From positions 8,829,454-8,893,453 of the forward strand of contig BROE01000019.1 of NCBI GenBank assembly GCA_036571765.1: a DNA stretch of 64,000 nucleotides, in the 5' to 3' direction. The position numbers and the translations under genes are program-made. Shown one piece after another: positions 46,201 through 57,400 of this stretch. Under the pieces are notes generated by a model that was given only the letters and a program-made list of their open reading frames with translations, was not told the DNA's origin and made no database searches. This DNA is from Plecoglossus altivelis. Lineage: Eukaryota; Chordata; Actinopteri; Osmeriformes; Plecoglossidae. The first letter of the stretch is position 1. Each line of letters starts with the position of its first letter.

Positions 46201-46857
46201 GAATTAAAAAGCGTATAAAGATTTGCGCTCATCGCGTCCTCTGTTCTTTCTCGGTTATGGGGTCAGTTGAGGTGAGACGAAATCGTGGCACCCCACGCGG
46301 CCGGGTCAGCATGCGCATTAGCCATCTAGCAAAGCTAGCTAACGTTGCAACAGGCTCGTTGCCGGTTACTTTTGATTTACAAATCTGTAATCAGCTGTTT
46401 AACACCAACAAGATGCAACTTCCTCGCTGCCATGGTGGGCCAAAAGCTGTCTAGTTAGATTAACTATTATCTTGTGTTAGGAAAAAAAAACGATTGAGTA
46501 GCCATGCGTAAGCGCCATCTTGAAAGCACGTGTTCATTGATACGCACTAAGTTAGCTCGCTAGAGAGCACAAACGTCAGCCAACTTATTCAACTAACAAT
46601 GATTGTACATTAAATACCAACTTAATGTCTGCTAAGTTTGGACTTTACCAGTTTTATATTTCACATATACATTGGTTATGTTGAACAATAGCTGCGCAAG
46701 CCAGCAATACTGACGTAAGCCATGCTTCGTTTGGCTAGCTAAAATAAATATCAGTTCAGTCAAGGAAGAGCTTCCCAACGCAACGCAACACAACCCCAAG
46801 TATCTCACCATAAAGAAAGGACTGCGGGCCCACTTGCTCATCATCCAGGCCGTTCAT
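43299..46857 (-). CDS. npm1: Nucleophosmin, nucleolar histone/ribosome chaperone, 11 coding exons, 292 aa
   Basis: Exons: 46857-46809, 46165-46086, 45887-45768, 45309-45216, 44968-44865, 44769-44714, 44631-44580, 44447-44367, 44118-44002, 43647-43573 and 43349-43299. All introns are GT-AG, phases agree, and the count matches human NPM1 (294 aa). The N-terminal pentamerising nucleoplasmin core starts GPQSFLYGCELKAGKEV, continues SDELNIVEVEG and GFGITPPAVFRLK, and ends SGSGPIHISGQHLV. Acidic tracts follow (FDEEDDEEEEE, then EDVEEDDDDDDD and DDEEEEEE), then a Lys/Pro-rich basic region (PKTPDTQGKGNKK). The C-terminal nucleolar domain ends VIQELWKWRQTLTEKK, with the two key Trp at 282 and 284. The tail is slightly longer than the human one. 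NPM1 shuttles between nucleolus and cytoplasm and acts in ribosome biogenesis. Four of its introns hold candidate box C/D snoRNAs. Confidence 0.97.
43451..43524 (-). ncRNA. Candidate box C/D snoRNA in npm1 intron 10 (18S guide)
   Basis: On the npm1 sense strand a perfect C box ATGATGA (43519-43513) and D box CTGA (43458-43455) are bracketed by a CAGC/GCTG terminal stem, about 74 nt in all. The 13 nt before the D box, CCTCTAAGAAGTT, are complementary to the 18S rRNA segment AACTTCTTAGAGG. The predicted methylated base is the U paired to the fifth nucleotide upstream of the D box. From memory this is the site guided by SNORD61 (U61) in human, which sits in another host gene. It lies wholly inside the intron between exons 10 and 11. 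Confidence 0.72.
43796..43886 (-). ncRNA. Candidate box C/D snoRNA, copy in npm1 intron 9 (28S guide)
   Basis: Sense order: a 12-bp terminal stem (CCATCTTCAGAC with GTGTGGAGATGG, one mismatch and one wobble), C box GAGATGA (43873-43867, 6 of 7 matches to RUGAUGA), internal D'-like CTGA and C'-like CTGATG, and D box CTGA (43811-43808). The guide before the D box, CTGCTTACCAAAAG, is complementary over 14 nt to the 28S rRNA segment CTTTTGGTAAGCAG. Near-identical copies lie in two other npm1 introns, while the flanking intron sequence differs. Confidence 0.75.
45042..45115 (-). ncRNA. Candidate box C/D snoRNA, copy in npm1 intron 4 (28S guide)
   Basis: The same body as the copies in introns 3 and 9: C box GAGATGA (45110-45104), D box CTGA (45049-45046) and the identical 14-nt 28S guide. 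The terminal stem has changed. Only AGTC/GACT pairs firmly, with one base between stem and C box as in the other copies. One A is missing from the A/T run in the middle. Confidence 0.7.
45415..45552. mobile_element. Two SINE/L2-like 3' tails in npm1 intron 3
   Basis: On the minus strand at 45415-45447, GTCACTTTGGATTAAAAG and then ATAAATGAA resemble the widespread fish tail GTCGCTTTGGATAAAAGCG/CTGCTAAATGA. On the plus strand at 45520-45552, CTCTTTGGATAACAGCATC looks like a second, more diverged tail in the opposite orientation. The bodies are not recognisable. Confidence 0.45.
45600..45690 (-). ncRNA. Candidate box C/D snoRNA, copy in npm1 intron 3 (28S guide)
   Basis: The best-formed copy. 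It has a perfect 12-bp terminal stem CCATCTTCAGAC/GTCTGAAGATGG, C box GAGATGA (45677-45671) one base inside the stem, D box CTGA (45615-45612) abutting the other side, and internal CTGA and TGATG elements. The guide CTGCTTACCAAAAG is complementary to 28S rRNA. Box C/D snoRNAs direct 2'-O-methylation of the nucleotide paired five bases upstream of the D box, here the third U of CUUUUGG. Confidence 0.8.
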
Positions 46858-46995
46858 TCTAGCTAGCTTTGACTTCTCCTACTTAGCCTTCTGCTGCTTC
46901 TAACAGGGAGATGAAAGTGACCGATTGCTCATTGACGCTGAAAGTAGATATGACGCAGTGCGCAGGCACTCCCCCAAGATGTGATAACCACGCCT
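46858..46995 (-). promoter_or_regulatory. npm1 5' leader and proximal promoter
   Basis: Unique GC-balanced sequence between the npm1 ATG and a (CT)n array. It contains TGCGCACTGCGTCA on the sense strand (palindromic TGCGCA and a CRE-like half site). No TATA box is seen, as expected for a housekeeping gene. The exact start site is not determined. Confidence 0.4.
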
Positions 46996-47013
46996 CCGTT
47001 CGCGTCTTGTCCA

Positions 47014-47122
47014 ATCTCTCTCTCTCTCTCTCTCTCCCTCTCTCTCCCTCTCTCTCTCTCTCTCCCTCTCCCCCTCTCTCTCTCGCTCTCTCTCTCTGTC
47101 TCTGTCTCTCTCTCTCTCTCCT
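47014..47122. repeat. (CT)n microsatellite upstream of npm1
   Basis: About 110 bp of CT with CCCT interruptions, about 160 bp upstream of the npm1 start codon. Confidence 0.9.
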
Positions 47123-48509
47123 TGGTCACACACACAACGTAAAATGTATTTGATTTTCTCAAAATGTTTATTGATAACGCTTGTACAGCATGATTATCTT
47201 CCTCTGTCACAGAAATGGTTTTACGACAATTCGCATTTTGTCTTTCGCTTCCGTACGCAAAGTTTTGTCCACTAGTTATTATTCTTCATTCGATAGTGTA
47301 GTAGTGACCCCCCATACGTTTTTTTAAACACCTTGAGCAGAATATTTAATTATTGTCGTAAGCTGTAGTTGGTCTTAACGTGAGTGGACAGGTACTGATG
47401 TATCGCGGTCTCATTCCTATTAGGTATGTATTAATAATAATAACAATCATCTTCCTCTATGAATTTAAACATATCACAACTAACTTCAACGGATACAACA
47501 TAGAAGAAAAAAAAGAATCACAGGCGATTGTTACAACAGCGCTTCTCACTGTTTGGCGCCTCTTTCACTTTTCTCTCCTCTGCTCTCTTCTCTCCATCTC
47601 TCTTCAGAAGCAGCAACGCAGACCCAGCATTTATAATCGTCATCAAAACCGCGAGATGCCTTTTTAATCCAGTGTGGAGGTTGTTGAGCCTTCCAGCCCT
47701 CATTGCATTCGGCATCGAGACAGACGAACACACATCTGAAATGACCAGTAGCCGCAAAGCCGACAGAGACACAGAAGTTATCCAAACAGTGTAAACAATC
47801 ACTGCACATGACATTTTAAACGAACAAGACATTTGGGACAACCTCGTAATTCAGATAGCACGACACAACAACGTTTATGAATAAATAAGAACTCAAGAAT
47901 GTCATATCAGGCGTTAAATACACGATTCTTGATGCAGTCATTAAATACAAGTTTATAAGACTAGGCCCTGGACAAGCAAAGATCTGGTTAGGAGCTAGGT
48001 GATTCCTCAAGTTCCAACATGCAATTTTATTTTGTTAGGGAAATGCTCCTGCTTGTGTAGTCCGCGCTCTTGCCGGGTAGGTAAAGTCTTTCCGGAGCGC
48101 TAACAACAATAAGATGACGATCTAAAAGGACGGAGCAAGTTGGAATCCATCTGGAGCGTCACAAGTCCAGCAAAGCATGATGCTCTCTGTGGATTTAGAA
48201 GGGGAGAACCACGCAGAGAAACAAACTGTCTTGAAGAGCGTCAGTCTACTTCCTACTGGCACGACCAGCAATCCAGTTGGCTCTCAGCGGGTCACGTTGA
48301 CATGAGATCGGGTTCTTTGATTGGTCGGTCCAGGAGCAGGCTTTTCGGCACGCAGAGACATCATTTGGCAAATGCATGAGCGATGAGGAGATCATAAGAT
48401 GAGAGAATCTGACTTGCATCGTGTATTCTTCCGCACAAACAATGGACACGCACATACACTTGTCCGTTTCGAAGATTGTCTTTCTCGGAAGCCTTCCATC
48501 GTTCCGTGT
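47123..48509 (-). other. Intergenic DNA and probable kcnip1 3' UTR
   Basis: No coding exon is seen. A minus-strand AATAAA (TTTATT at 48026-48031 on plus) lies about 480 bases after the kcnip1 stop and may end that transcript. Confidence 0.4.
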
Positions 48510-51115
48510 CTACATCACATTTTCAAAAAGCTGCATGGATCTCATCATCGTTTCATCCTGTTGAGGGAGGAAACACAGTTGTAGTTTCACCATGTTACCA
48601 GTAGATGTCAGTGTTTTCGGACACATAAGCATTCCTCTCATTTTTCTAGTTCCTCAAAACATGGACTTCCTTCCTAAACATATAAAACTATTGTCTACAA
48701 ACCACCAATCGTAGAGGGAGATTGATTATGCTTCATTTAATCTAGACTGTAGATGTGTTAGGGTCCCATACTGAATAAAGTTAAAGCCCTGATCTACAGG
48801 TTATTGAAGCACCACAAATACTCTTCATTTTACGCGAACAAACTATTGGGATTGGGGTTGGATTGTGTCACCACCTTTCTCGCTACTACTCACCTCCTGA
48901 CAAGCAACAATGAACTCCTCTAGAGTAACAACGCCATCTTTGTTTTTGTCCATTTTCTGTGAGGAGCAAAAACGGAAACGCCATCCTGTTAGTAGAACCA
49001 TTACAGAAATACACTCGGGGGGGGGGGGGGGGGAAGCACGTCTAAATTGGTCAGAATCACTTACTGCATGTACGTGAAAACACCCAGGAATCTTTTTTTT
49101 TATAGTTAAAAACATTAGTAGTTGTTCGTACGTGAAACATTTGATATGGTAATGTTTGTTTTTTTAGCGGCTGTGATTTTACCTGGAAAAAAGCATCCAC
49201 GTGTTGCTTGGGAACATCTCCCTTGATGGCTGGGTAGGTGTACTTGCCCATCATGTCATAAATGGCCCTCACAATCTCTGTCATTTCCTAAAACACACAA
49301 GCCCAACATGGCACACAGATATTATATGGTTGTTTTGTCTCGTTGTAAAAAAAGGGATTGCCCGCAGCCCAGAATAGCCCGCGATATATCGTGCATCTGA
49401 AAAACAAATGGATTTTGTTTATATATAAATACTGTATGTATTGTTGACTATGCTCTTGCAGCTGTTCCTAACACTGAAGGCGGGAGGCTTGACAGCTGGC
49501 TTGACAGCTATTCTAACGAACCTCTCTGTTGATGTAACCGTCTCTGTTGATGTCGTAGAGATGAAACGTCCACTCCAGTTTCTCTCTCAGCGTGCCACGC
49601 AGTAGGGTAGACAGCCCTGTCACAAACTCCTGCGAAAGAGAGAGAGAGGAGGGGGGAGGGAGAGGAGAGAGATGTATTTTCGATGGCCTCTATTGAGACA
49701 TCATAACGTGTTTTAACGGTGTTTGGGTTTTTTAAACCCAGCCATCGATCCATATCTTTAGAGATCCAGTCAGCTTTTTGAGAGAATGTTTGACGTCGTA
49801 CCTCAAATTTAATCGATCCGTTGTTTGTGGTGTCGAAGGCGTTGAAGAGATAATGTGCGTACGTACTGGCATCTGAAATAACACCAAAGAAAGACATACT
49901 TCAAGGAGACAGCCAGAGAGACAGAGAGAGAGAGAGAGGTAGAGGGAGAGACAGATGGAGGGAGAGACAGACGGAGGGAGAGACAGAGGGAGAGAGAGAG
50001 AGGGAGAGAGACAGAGGGAGGGAGAGAGATCGAGAGAGAGACAGAGGGAAGGAGAGACAGAGGGAAGGAGATACAGAGAGGGAGAGACAGATGGAGGGAG
50101 AGACAGTGAGGGAAAGACAGTGAGAGGGAGACAAAGAGATAGAGACAGAGAGAGGGAGAGACAGAGAGAGGGAGAGACAGAGAAAGACAGAGAAAGATCT
50201 AGAACATGTTAGGAAGGTGAAGCACAATACTTCTGTACCTCCGTGTGGGAAGAACTGAGCGTAGATGTGCTTAAACGTCTCCTCGTTCACCACTCCACTC
50301 GGACACTCCTGAGGAAGCAAAACACCATAGTTACCCTCACCTGTGTCTGTGTTTGCATGTGTGTCTCTGCGTGTCTGAGTGTGTCCACGTGTGTGTGTGT
50401 GTTCTCGTCCTCACTAGAATCGGAGCTGCCAGCGTTCAACCCAAATTAAACAGAACCAGAGAAAGCGGACGCCTACGTGAACTCAGCAGCACTGGAGGAT
50501 TCTGAGAGTGTTTGAGTGTTTCCTGAGGATACCTCACCAGACGTTCCCTGATTTCCTTCCCCTGGGTGTGTGGGGCTAACTGAGCATGTAATTGTTGTTA
50601 TGGCATGTGACAGGCTTAGCTGCTCAAGCCGAAGGCTTGCAGTTTGAGATTAGCGGCATCAGACGTTGGTAGACAGGCGCTAAGCACTTATTTATGCACA
50701 GATATAAATACTAGTCAGAGATGAAAGAGGGGGTGAGACAGAAACACAGGTGAAGAGCAGACGAAAGCAGGAGCTATGGCGTTCCTGAGGTGTGCAGGAG
50801 AGAGAGAGAAGAGAAGACAGGCTGAGAGAGCGAGAGACATAGAGAAACCAAGAGAAACACAGAGGGAGAGAAAGAGAGAGCGAGGAAGAGAGAGCAAGAA
50901 GGAAAAAGAGGACGATCAAGGGGTGATGGATGCCGTAGGGGCCAGGCTGGAAGAGAGATCAGGGAGGAGACGAAAGGAAGAGTGTCGTACATTCTTGAAG
51001 CCCCGGTAGAGGATCTGTAGCTCCTGCTTGGTGAAGTTGGTCTGGGCCTCCAGCTGTTCCAAACCCTCGGGCCTGTGACACACTGTGGTCATCTCCAGCT
51101 CATCATCCACCTTAT
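48510..51115 (-). CDS. kcnip1: Kv channel-interacting protein 1 (KChIP1), seven 3' coding exons; 5' exon not found
   Basis: Exons: 51115-50991, 50308-50239, 49872-49802, 49629-49522, 49287-49183, 48956-48894 and 48557-48510. All are GT-AG with agreeing phases, giving 195 residues plus a split first codon. KChIPs are neuronal calcium-sensor EF-hand proteins that bind the Kv4 N-terminus and control A-type current surface expression and gating. The common core starts KVDDELEMTTVCHRPEGLEQ (KCNIP1-like; KCNIP4 has RHRPEALE). It continues through a degenerate first EF hand (ECPSGVVNEETF). Three further EF hands carry loops DTTNNGSIKFEE, DINRDGYINREE and DKNKDGVVTLEE. It ends SMQLFENVM. Neighbourhood with npm1 and tlx3 supports kcnip1. 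The variable N-terminal exon (MGAVMG type) should lie further right, in or beyond 51116-64000. Several acceptors follow directly on expanded CT microsatellites. Confidence 0.95.
49637..49672. repeat. GA tract next to a kcnip1 acceptor
   Basis: On the sense strand this is a CT-rich tract immediately upstream of the exon at 49629-49522. Confidence 0.8.
49907..50200. repeat. (GA)n array in kcnip1 intron
   Basis: About 290 bp of GA/GGGAGAGACA repeats filling most of the intron between the exons ending at 50239 and starting at 49872. It reads as CT on the sense strand. Confidence 0.9.
50309..50990 (-). other. kcnip1 intron
   Basis: Holds a short GT repeat (50340-50400) and GA-rich sequence (50795-50910). 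No other feature is seen. Confidence 0.6.
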
Positions 51116-54100
51116 CTACACATGGACCAAGAGAGAGAGGGAGAGAGGGAGGGAGGGAGAGAGATAGAGAGAGATAGAGAGGGAAAGTGAGAGGGAGAAA
51201 GGGAGAGAGAGAGAGAGTAGGAGGGAGGGACAGAGAGAAGACAGCTACATAAGTACAAAAGACTAATAAAACTGGCCCCGTCAAACCGAATCAAGCATTT
51301 TATTGTATTTTGTTTACACGATGTCGCGCTATTTCTCTGCGAACAGACCATGGAGAAGGCAGCGGAGAGAGAGAGAGATGGAGGGAAAATGTGGCGGAGG
51401 GGGAGGAGTAGTATTCAATGAGGGGCGGATGAGATAGATGACAGGACAGGATTCCCCGGGGAGCACCTAAGGGAGGTTACAGGGACTCCTCGGTGCTTTC
51501 GATACGATGCTGGAGAGAGGAATTGTGGGTAAGAAAGTGATGAGCTGGGATTTCCTCTGGGTGAGGGAGCATCATACAGATAACCTGCAGCCAGAGGAGA
51601 ACCACCTCAGGGAAGAACACAGCCCACAGCCACTACATGTGCCTCGACACGCTCGTACATTCAAACGGCACAGTGGAGAGGGAAGATTCTAGAGTCTTCG
51701 TATCCATATGACTAGTGTTCTGATGGAACTGTACTGGGAGGAGAAGCTCAGGGTTTGATAATATGCAGCAAACTCCCACGCACATCAAAATAAACACACA
51801 CACACACACACAGCGCCCTGCAGGTCAGGCTGTAGAAGCTCATCAGAGCCTGAAAGAGAGAGGGAGAGGGAGAACGAGAGAGAGAGGGAGAGAGGGAGGG
51901 AGAGGGAGAGAAAGATAGAGAGAGAGTAAGAGGGAAAGAGGGAGAGAGAGAGGGATTATCGAGAGAGAGAGAGGGAATGAGAGAGAGGGAATGAGAGAGA
52001 GAGGGAATGAGAGAGAGAAGGAATGAGAGAGAGGGAATGAGAGAGAGAGGGTATGAGAGAGAGAGGGAATGAGAGAGAGGGATTAGAGAGAGAGAAAGAG
52101 AAACATAGAGGAAGGTAAAGACAGAGAGCTCCTCTATGTGAGGTAGAGGCCACTGCTGCAGAGTTGACGTGAGTGATTCATACCAAGATGGATCCCTTCC
52201 TCATATTTCACAGCCACACTCAACAGTTCCCCACCCAAACCCCAGCATGGACAGCACACTAGGCCAACAGGATCGCCCACAGACTGGCCTCTTCAGGCCT
52301 GACACAGCTTCCCATGGGCGGGTCTGCAGGACATCCAGCCTAAGCTACAGATTGCCTGTGGCTCCTCCTCTGTCTCCGTGCTGCGTGTCCTGCTGACAGC
52401 CCCAGGTAGACGTTTCCTGCATGCTGGGTAATGGTAGCCTTGTCTCCCCGAGGGTCTGAGGTCTGAGCTGGGCTTACAAGACCCCCCTGATCAATTCCCT
52501 GCAGTTCCACATCCAAACTGGATCATCTGTTCAGCGCTGTGTTGCTCAACAACAGGCTGGGTTTCTTCTAAGAGTTGCTCACGTGTTCAGATCAATGATC
52601 TGAGAGGTCCGTCCGTCCGTCCGTCTGTCTGTACGCACGCCTGCCTGCCCGCCTGCTGGCCTGTCATCATCAGCTGGAACGCAATGTATTTTGTCTTTTG
52701 GTTACAACCAATCACAGCTAATTAGTTCATGTCTTTTTCATCTTTCGGCTGGTTGAAACCTTCAAAGCTGTGTTCCGGTTTTCTCCCTTTTCCCCTTCCA
52801 TCAACCTCAGTAGCAATGTCTGGCTTGTTTCTTGTTGTTATGGAGACAGACAAGCATCGTTCCACGAACACAGTCGGGTACGCTAATAAAATTCGGATTA
52901 AATGAAGATTAATGTGTAGGCCTCCCACACCCAAAACAAACAGTGGAGAGTTTTTCAGTGCGTTCTGCATGTCAGCCCACAGGTGCTTTAAGTATCACAT
53001 AACACTGGCTATCCTACTGTGATGCTCCACAGATATCTGCAGAGACACACACCTTACTGGAGGAAACAAACATGTTCACAACCACGGGGGAAATTCATTC
53101 ATGTGATTTAATGACGCTCGGATGCGGTCGGGAAGTTACTGACGAGATGGAGAAGGAATGAGAGAGGTGATGGAATGGAGAAGAGAGGTTTGAGACGGAG
53201 GAGAGAGGGATGAGGTGGAGGAGAGAGGGATGAGATTGAGGAGAGTAGGATGAGATGGAGGAGAGAGGTTTGTGAGAGAGGAGTGAGATGGAGGAGAGTG
53301 GAGTGAGATGGAAGAGAAAGGGATGAGAGGGAGGGAGGGAACATAAGCCAGAAGATACTGAAGTCGCAAGACTTGAAAGTGTGACAAGAAAGATGTGATG
53401 GCGGGAAAAGAGAGGAGGAGAAGGAGAAGTGTGAGAGATGAAGGGAGACTACAGAGAGTAAATTGGAGAGAGTGACAGAAGAATAGAAGAACTCAGATCA
53501 AACACCAACCTTAGCAGGGGAGAGGAAAGAGAGAGAGAGAGAGAGAGAAAGAGGAGAGAGAGAGGGATGAGAAAGAGAGAGGGATCAGAGAGAGAGGCGA
53601 GAGAGAGAAAGAGAGAGAGGAGAGGGAGAGGAAAGAGAGGGAAGAGAGAGAGACCACATAAGAAAGAGAGAGACAGACAGACAGAAGGGAAGGGGTTTTC
53701 AATTCAACAGCATCAAACATTTAGAGATTTGAGAACGAAGGCTCCCCAATCTACAGAACCCAGCAGGACACACGCATAGATGGCCTGGATACCATGGCAA
53801 CGACATCATAAACTGCATCAACACTGCGTTATCTCTGATCATGAAGCAAAATGCACACAAATAACTAAGATTACAGATTAAGAATGCCAATAACCCAACG
53901 AACAAAGAAAGGATGCGCATGCATGTCAAAGCTGTGAAGATGCCACAGGGCAAATCAAGTTTGACGTTGATCGCCACGGTAACAAAAGAGAGTCTTAATC
54001 CAACCTGGCCGTGAATCAACTGGTCTGAAACAAACGGACCAATGGAAGGTTTTACAGGAAGTAACATCACGGTCTGGTGTCTTTGCAAAACAAATGTGAA

Positions 54101-55170
54101 TGAGCACCTGTTGTGTGGAGGAAGGGGATGAGGTGGAGTTCAGACAGGAGGGATGTGACATCACACAATCCCCAGAGATGTCGGGGAGTAGTTGTCCAAT
54201 CAGGACTTCTTTCTGTCCTGGGAGGCGGGATTTTATTACTAATGGAGACTTAATGAAGAGGATCAATCCTCACTGTTTAATGAGGGATGATTCATTTACT
54301 AATAAGAACCTGCACTAACACTTCCGTTCCATCACTGGAAATCGAGTTTGTTCCTTAACGTCCTATGATGAAAAGCACCTGAACACAACATGGGCCTATA
54401 GTGTAATACAAACTAATGTGGACTCTTTGTATTCAGCGTGGCTCCACTCCATGAACCAACGTTGAACCGTATGAGAAGAGGCGTTCAAGCATATCCCCTG
54501 TGTTGAAACTGCAGAACACACGCACGCCTCGTCAGACAACCAGCAGATGTCGAGCGTTCAAGTGACCCTAAAGAACAGGAGCGCTCGCTGCTCCCTTCCT
54601 GTTATGTCACAGAGTGAGTCACCCCTCAGAGTCTTTACCGCGCCGAGCGCCCGTGTTTACCAGCAGTTTAGCGGGCACCGCCGATACCGCCTCCCATTCC
54701 CCTCTTCTGCCCCTTCAACCCAGTCTCCATGACAACCGAGCTCTCTAGCATGTGGACAGGAAGAGGTAGGATATGTGAGCAGACTGTTAATGCACACGCT
54801 CGCTCGCTGACACGCGCGCGCTCGCACGCGCTCGCTAATACGCACGTAAACAGTCGAACACGCGCTGTCTCGCTCAATCGCACCTACGCGCGCGGACAGG
54901 CACGTGTGCAGGCACAGACACGCACGCGCACACAGACACGCACGCGCACACAGACACGCACGCGCACACAGACACGCACGCGCACACAATGACACACTCA
55001 GTAATGGGGGATCAGTGACTGTGATCCATGTCTTTCTCAAGGGCAACACACGTATGACAGACTCCCCTTCGGTACTGATCTCTACTGCACAGCTCAGGTG
55101 GTTCTCATGAGCAGCCCTCCATACACATGCTACTTAGCTCTGTCAGCCATGCTGTCTTTCTATGGTGAGC
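51116..55170 (-). other. kcnip1 5' intron, first part: GA repeats and unique DNA
   Basis: GA arrays at 51128-51236, 51848-52110 and 53150-53690, (CA)n at 51795-51812, CCGT/CTGT at 52608-52630, and an 18-bp repeat CAGACACGCACGCGCACA (about four copies) at 54917-54987. No exon was recognised. The first kcnip1 exon may lie here but I could not find its conserved N-terminal sequence. Confidence 0.55.
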
Positions 55171-55179
55171 GCCCATCAT

Positions 55180-55800
55180 TCCTCTCTCTCGCTCTCTCAG
55201 TCCTGATCCCTCTCTCTCTCAGTCATCATCCCTCTCTCTCTCAGTCCTCATCCCTCTCTGTCTCTCTGTCTCTCTGTCTCTCTCTCTCTCAGTCCTCACC
55301 TCTCTTGCTCTCTCAGTCCTCATCTGTCTCTCAGTCCTCATCCCTCTCTCTTGCTCTCTCAATCCTCATCCCTCTCTCTCTCAGTCCTCATCTCTTTTGC
55401 TCTCTCAGTCCTCATCCCTCGCTCTCTCTCAGTCCTCATCTCTCTCTCAATCCTCATCCCTCTCTCTCAGTCTCTCAGTCCTCATCTCTCTCTCTCTCTC
55501 TCTCTCTCAGTCCTCATCCCTCTCTCTCAGTCCTCATCTCTCTCTCTCAGTCCTCATCTCTCTCTCTCTCAGTCCTCATCCCTCTCTCTCTCAGTCCTCA
55601 TTCCTCTCTCTCTCTCAATCTTCATCTGTCTCGCTCTCTCAGTCCTCATCCCTCTCTCTGTCCTCATCGCTCTCTCTCTGTCCTCACCCCCCTCTCTCTC
55701 TCTCGGTTCTCATCCCTCTCTCTCTCTTTCTCAGTCCTTATCCTTCTCTCTCTCTCTCTCTCAATCATCATCTCTCTCGCTCAGTCCTCATCCCTCTCTC
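55180..55800. repeat. Minisatellite with CTCTCTCAGTCCTCATCC units
   Basis: About 600 bp of variable-length units (about 20-30 bp) made of (CT)n plus CAGTCCTCATC. It is followed by a pure (CTGT)n at 55832-55876. Frames are open in all phases because the unit lacks stop codons. Confidence 0.9.
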
Positions 55801-55836
55801 CCTAATTGTGCCTGTCTGTCTGTTACTGTCCATCGC

Positions 55837-55878
<42 letters not shown>

Positions 55879-55931
55879 ACTGAATGTTTGGATATTAGAA
55901 ATAGCTAAGAACTTCCATGACACTTTCTATA

Positions 55932-55966
55932 TAAACTATTTGTATGTTGCTTTGGATGAAATCCCC
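55932..55966 (+). mobile_element. SINE/L2-like 3' tail fragment
   Basis: TATTTGTATGTTGCTTTGGA followed by TGAAATCCC resembles the fish SINE tail GTCGCTTTGGATAAAAGCG. Only the tail is present. Confidence 0.4.
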
Positions 55967-56294
55967 AAGTCTGGTTGCATCGTAGTGAAAGGTTATATTA
56001 ACAATACTGCGAGGTGGAATCATGTATTCTTTCAGCATACAATTTGCATTTCAAGGCAACATACAAGAGATGGAAACACTGTGTTTCTGAGCTCCATCCA
56101 TGCGTAGCAGACATGCTAAGCACACAGTAGGATGGCTGTGGAGAGGTAAGAGGTGTGGAACCACAACACCAGCCTTGCAGCATCTCAGCAGCTGTCTGAA
56201 TGGCCCTTCACTGCTTAGTTCTGAGGATGGTGTTCCAGGGTTTCCTAGCAAGACTGTACGCTACCCTAGCCGTTTCTATCAAAGTGTATTGATG

Positions 56295-56474
56295 GTAGTA
56301 TCCCTGCTTTCTCACCTTTCTCCCTCTCTCGCTCTCTCTCACCGTGGTTCGCTTTATCTCTTTCGCTCTCTAATCTCTCACTACATCTCTCCTTATTTCG
56401 CTCTCCGTCGCTCTCAGATGCCAAATCTCCACCTTCTTTCTCTCCTCTTTCCATCTCTTTCCTCTCTCTCTCTC

Positions 56475-56522
<48 letters not shown>

Positions 56523-57100
56523 GCTCTCATGTTGTGAACGTACCTCTGGATGGTCTTCTTTGCTTGGTTTGCATGGTCAAAGTGCCCACAACAGCACCCA
56601 TGTTGTCACCGTGGAAACCAGCCCGTTCAAACAAATGACCGACGCGTCCGCCTGTCTGTCCCTGTATATATTTCTCTCTTCTCTTTCCTCAATCTCTCCG
56701 AACAGGGCTTTTGTTCCTGTCCCCCTCTCTCCTGTTGTTCAGCCAGCGTCTCTCTCTCTGGCTGTGAATCTCCTTTCTCTTGGCTTCTTGACTGAATGAA
56801 AACAGAGCTGAAAATCTCTCTGCTCCTAACGCACACACTGCTGCTGCCAGAGCCCCTCCCTCCTTCTCACTCTTTCCCTCCCTCCCTCCCTCCCCCCTGT
56901 CTCTCATTCTCCCTCCCTCCCTCACAGCTACTTTTTTCCCCTCCTCCCTCTCTTCCTCCCTACTTCCCTCTCTCTCTCCCTTCACCTCTCTTTGTGTTTC
57001 TCACTCTTGGTTATGTTTTTTTCTTTCTCCCTCCCTCCCGCCTCCCCTCCTGCTCTCCCTCCTCCCTCCTCCTGCCTCCGTAATCATAAGAGCAAGTCCC
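56295..57100. repeat. CT-rich arrays, no gene
   Basis: (CT)n at 56310-56520 including about 50 bp of pure CT, and TCCCTCCC arrays at 56860-57080, with unique sequence between them. No coding exon is supported. Confidence 0.8.
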
Positions 57101-57327
57101 AGCCCGCTCACACCAGTCCGAGGAAGAAGCTGTAAGCGGCGGAGGATGACGAGAGCTGAACTGGTTTTGGGGGTTCCCCCCCCCCCCCCAAAATAGTTCC
57201 CTAACTCATCAACCACCTCACCTCTCCCCCCCCAACATCTGCTGTCTCCCTCCTCCCTCAGCCTCCACGCCTCACCCCTGGGAGAGACAGCACCACCCTG
57301 CCCCCCTCTCTCCAGAACCCCACGCGG

Positions 57328-57400
57328 ACACGCGCAGCTCGTGGTAGGAGCATCTTCCCATCATGAAGTTCGCCGGTTCGAATCTGGCAGATTTGGGAAA
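57328..57400 (+). mobile_element. tRNA-derived SINE head (tRNA-like, not a functional tRNA)
   Basis: An A-box-like AGCTCGTGGTAGGAGC (57336-57351), a CTTC-CCATCAT-GAAG anticodon-type arm, and a B box GGTTCGAATC (57375-57384) inside a good T arm (GCCGG/CTGGC). No acceptor stem pairs, so it is more likely a SINE head or tRNA pseudogene than a tRNA gene. Confidence 0.6.

Noticed and set aside
57328..57400. Functional tRNA gene
   Set aside because: The T arm and anticodon arm look right but the acceptor stem does not pair, so I call it a SINE head.
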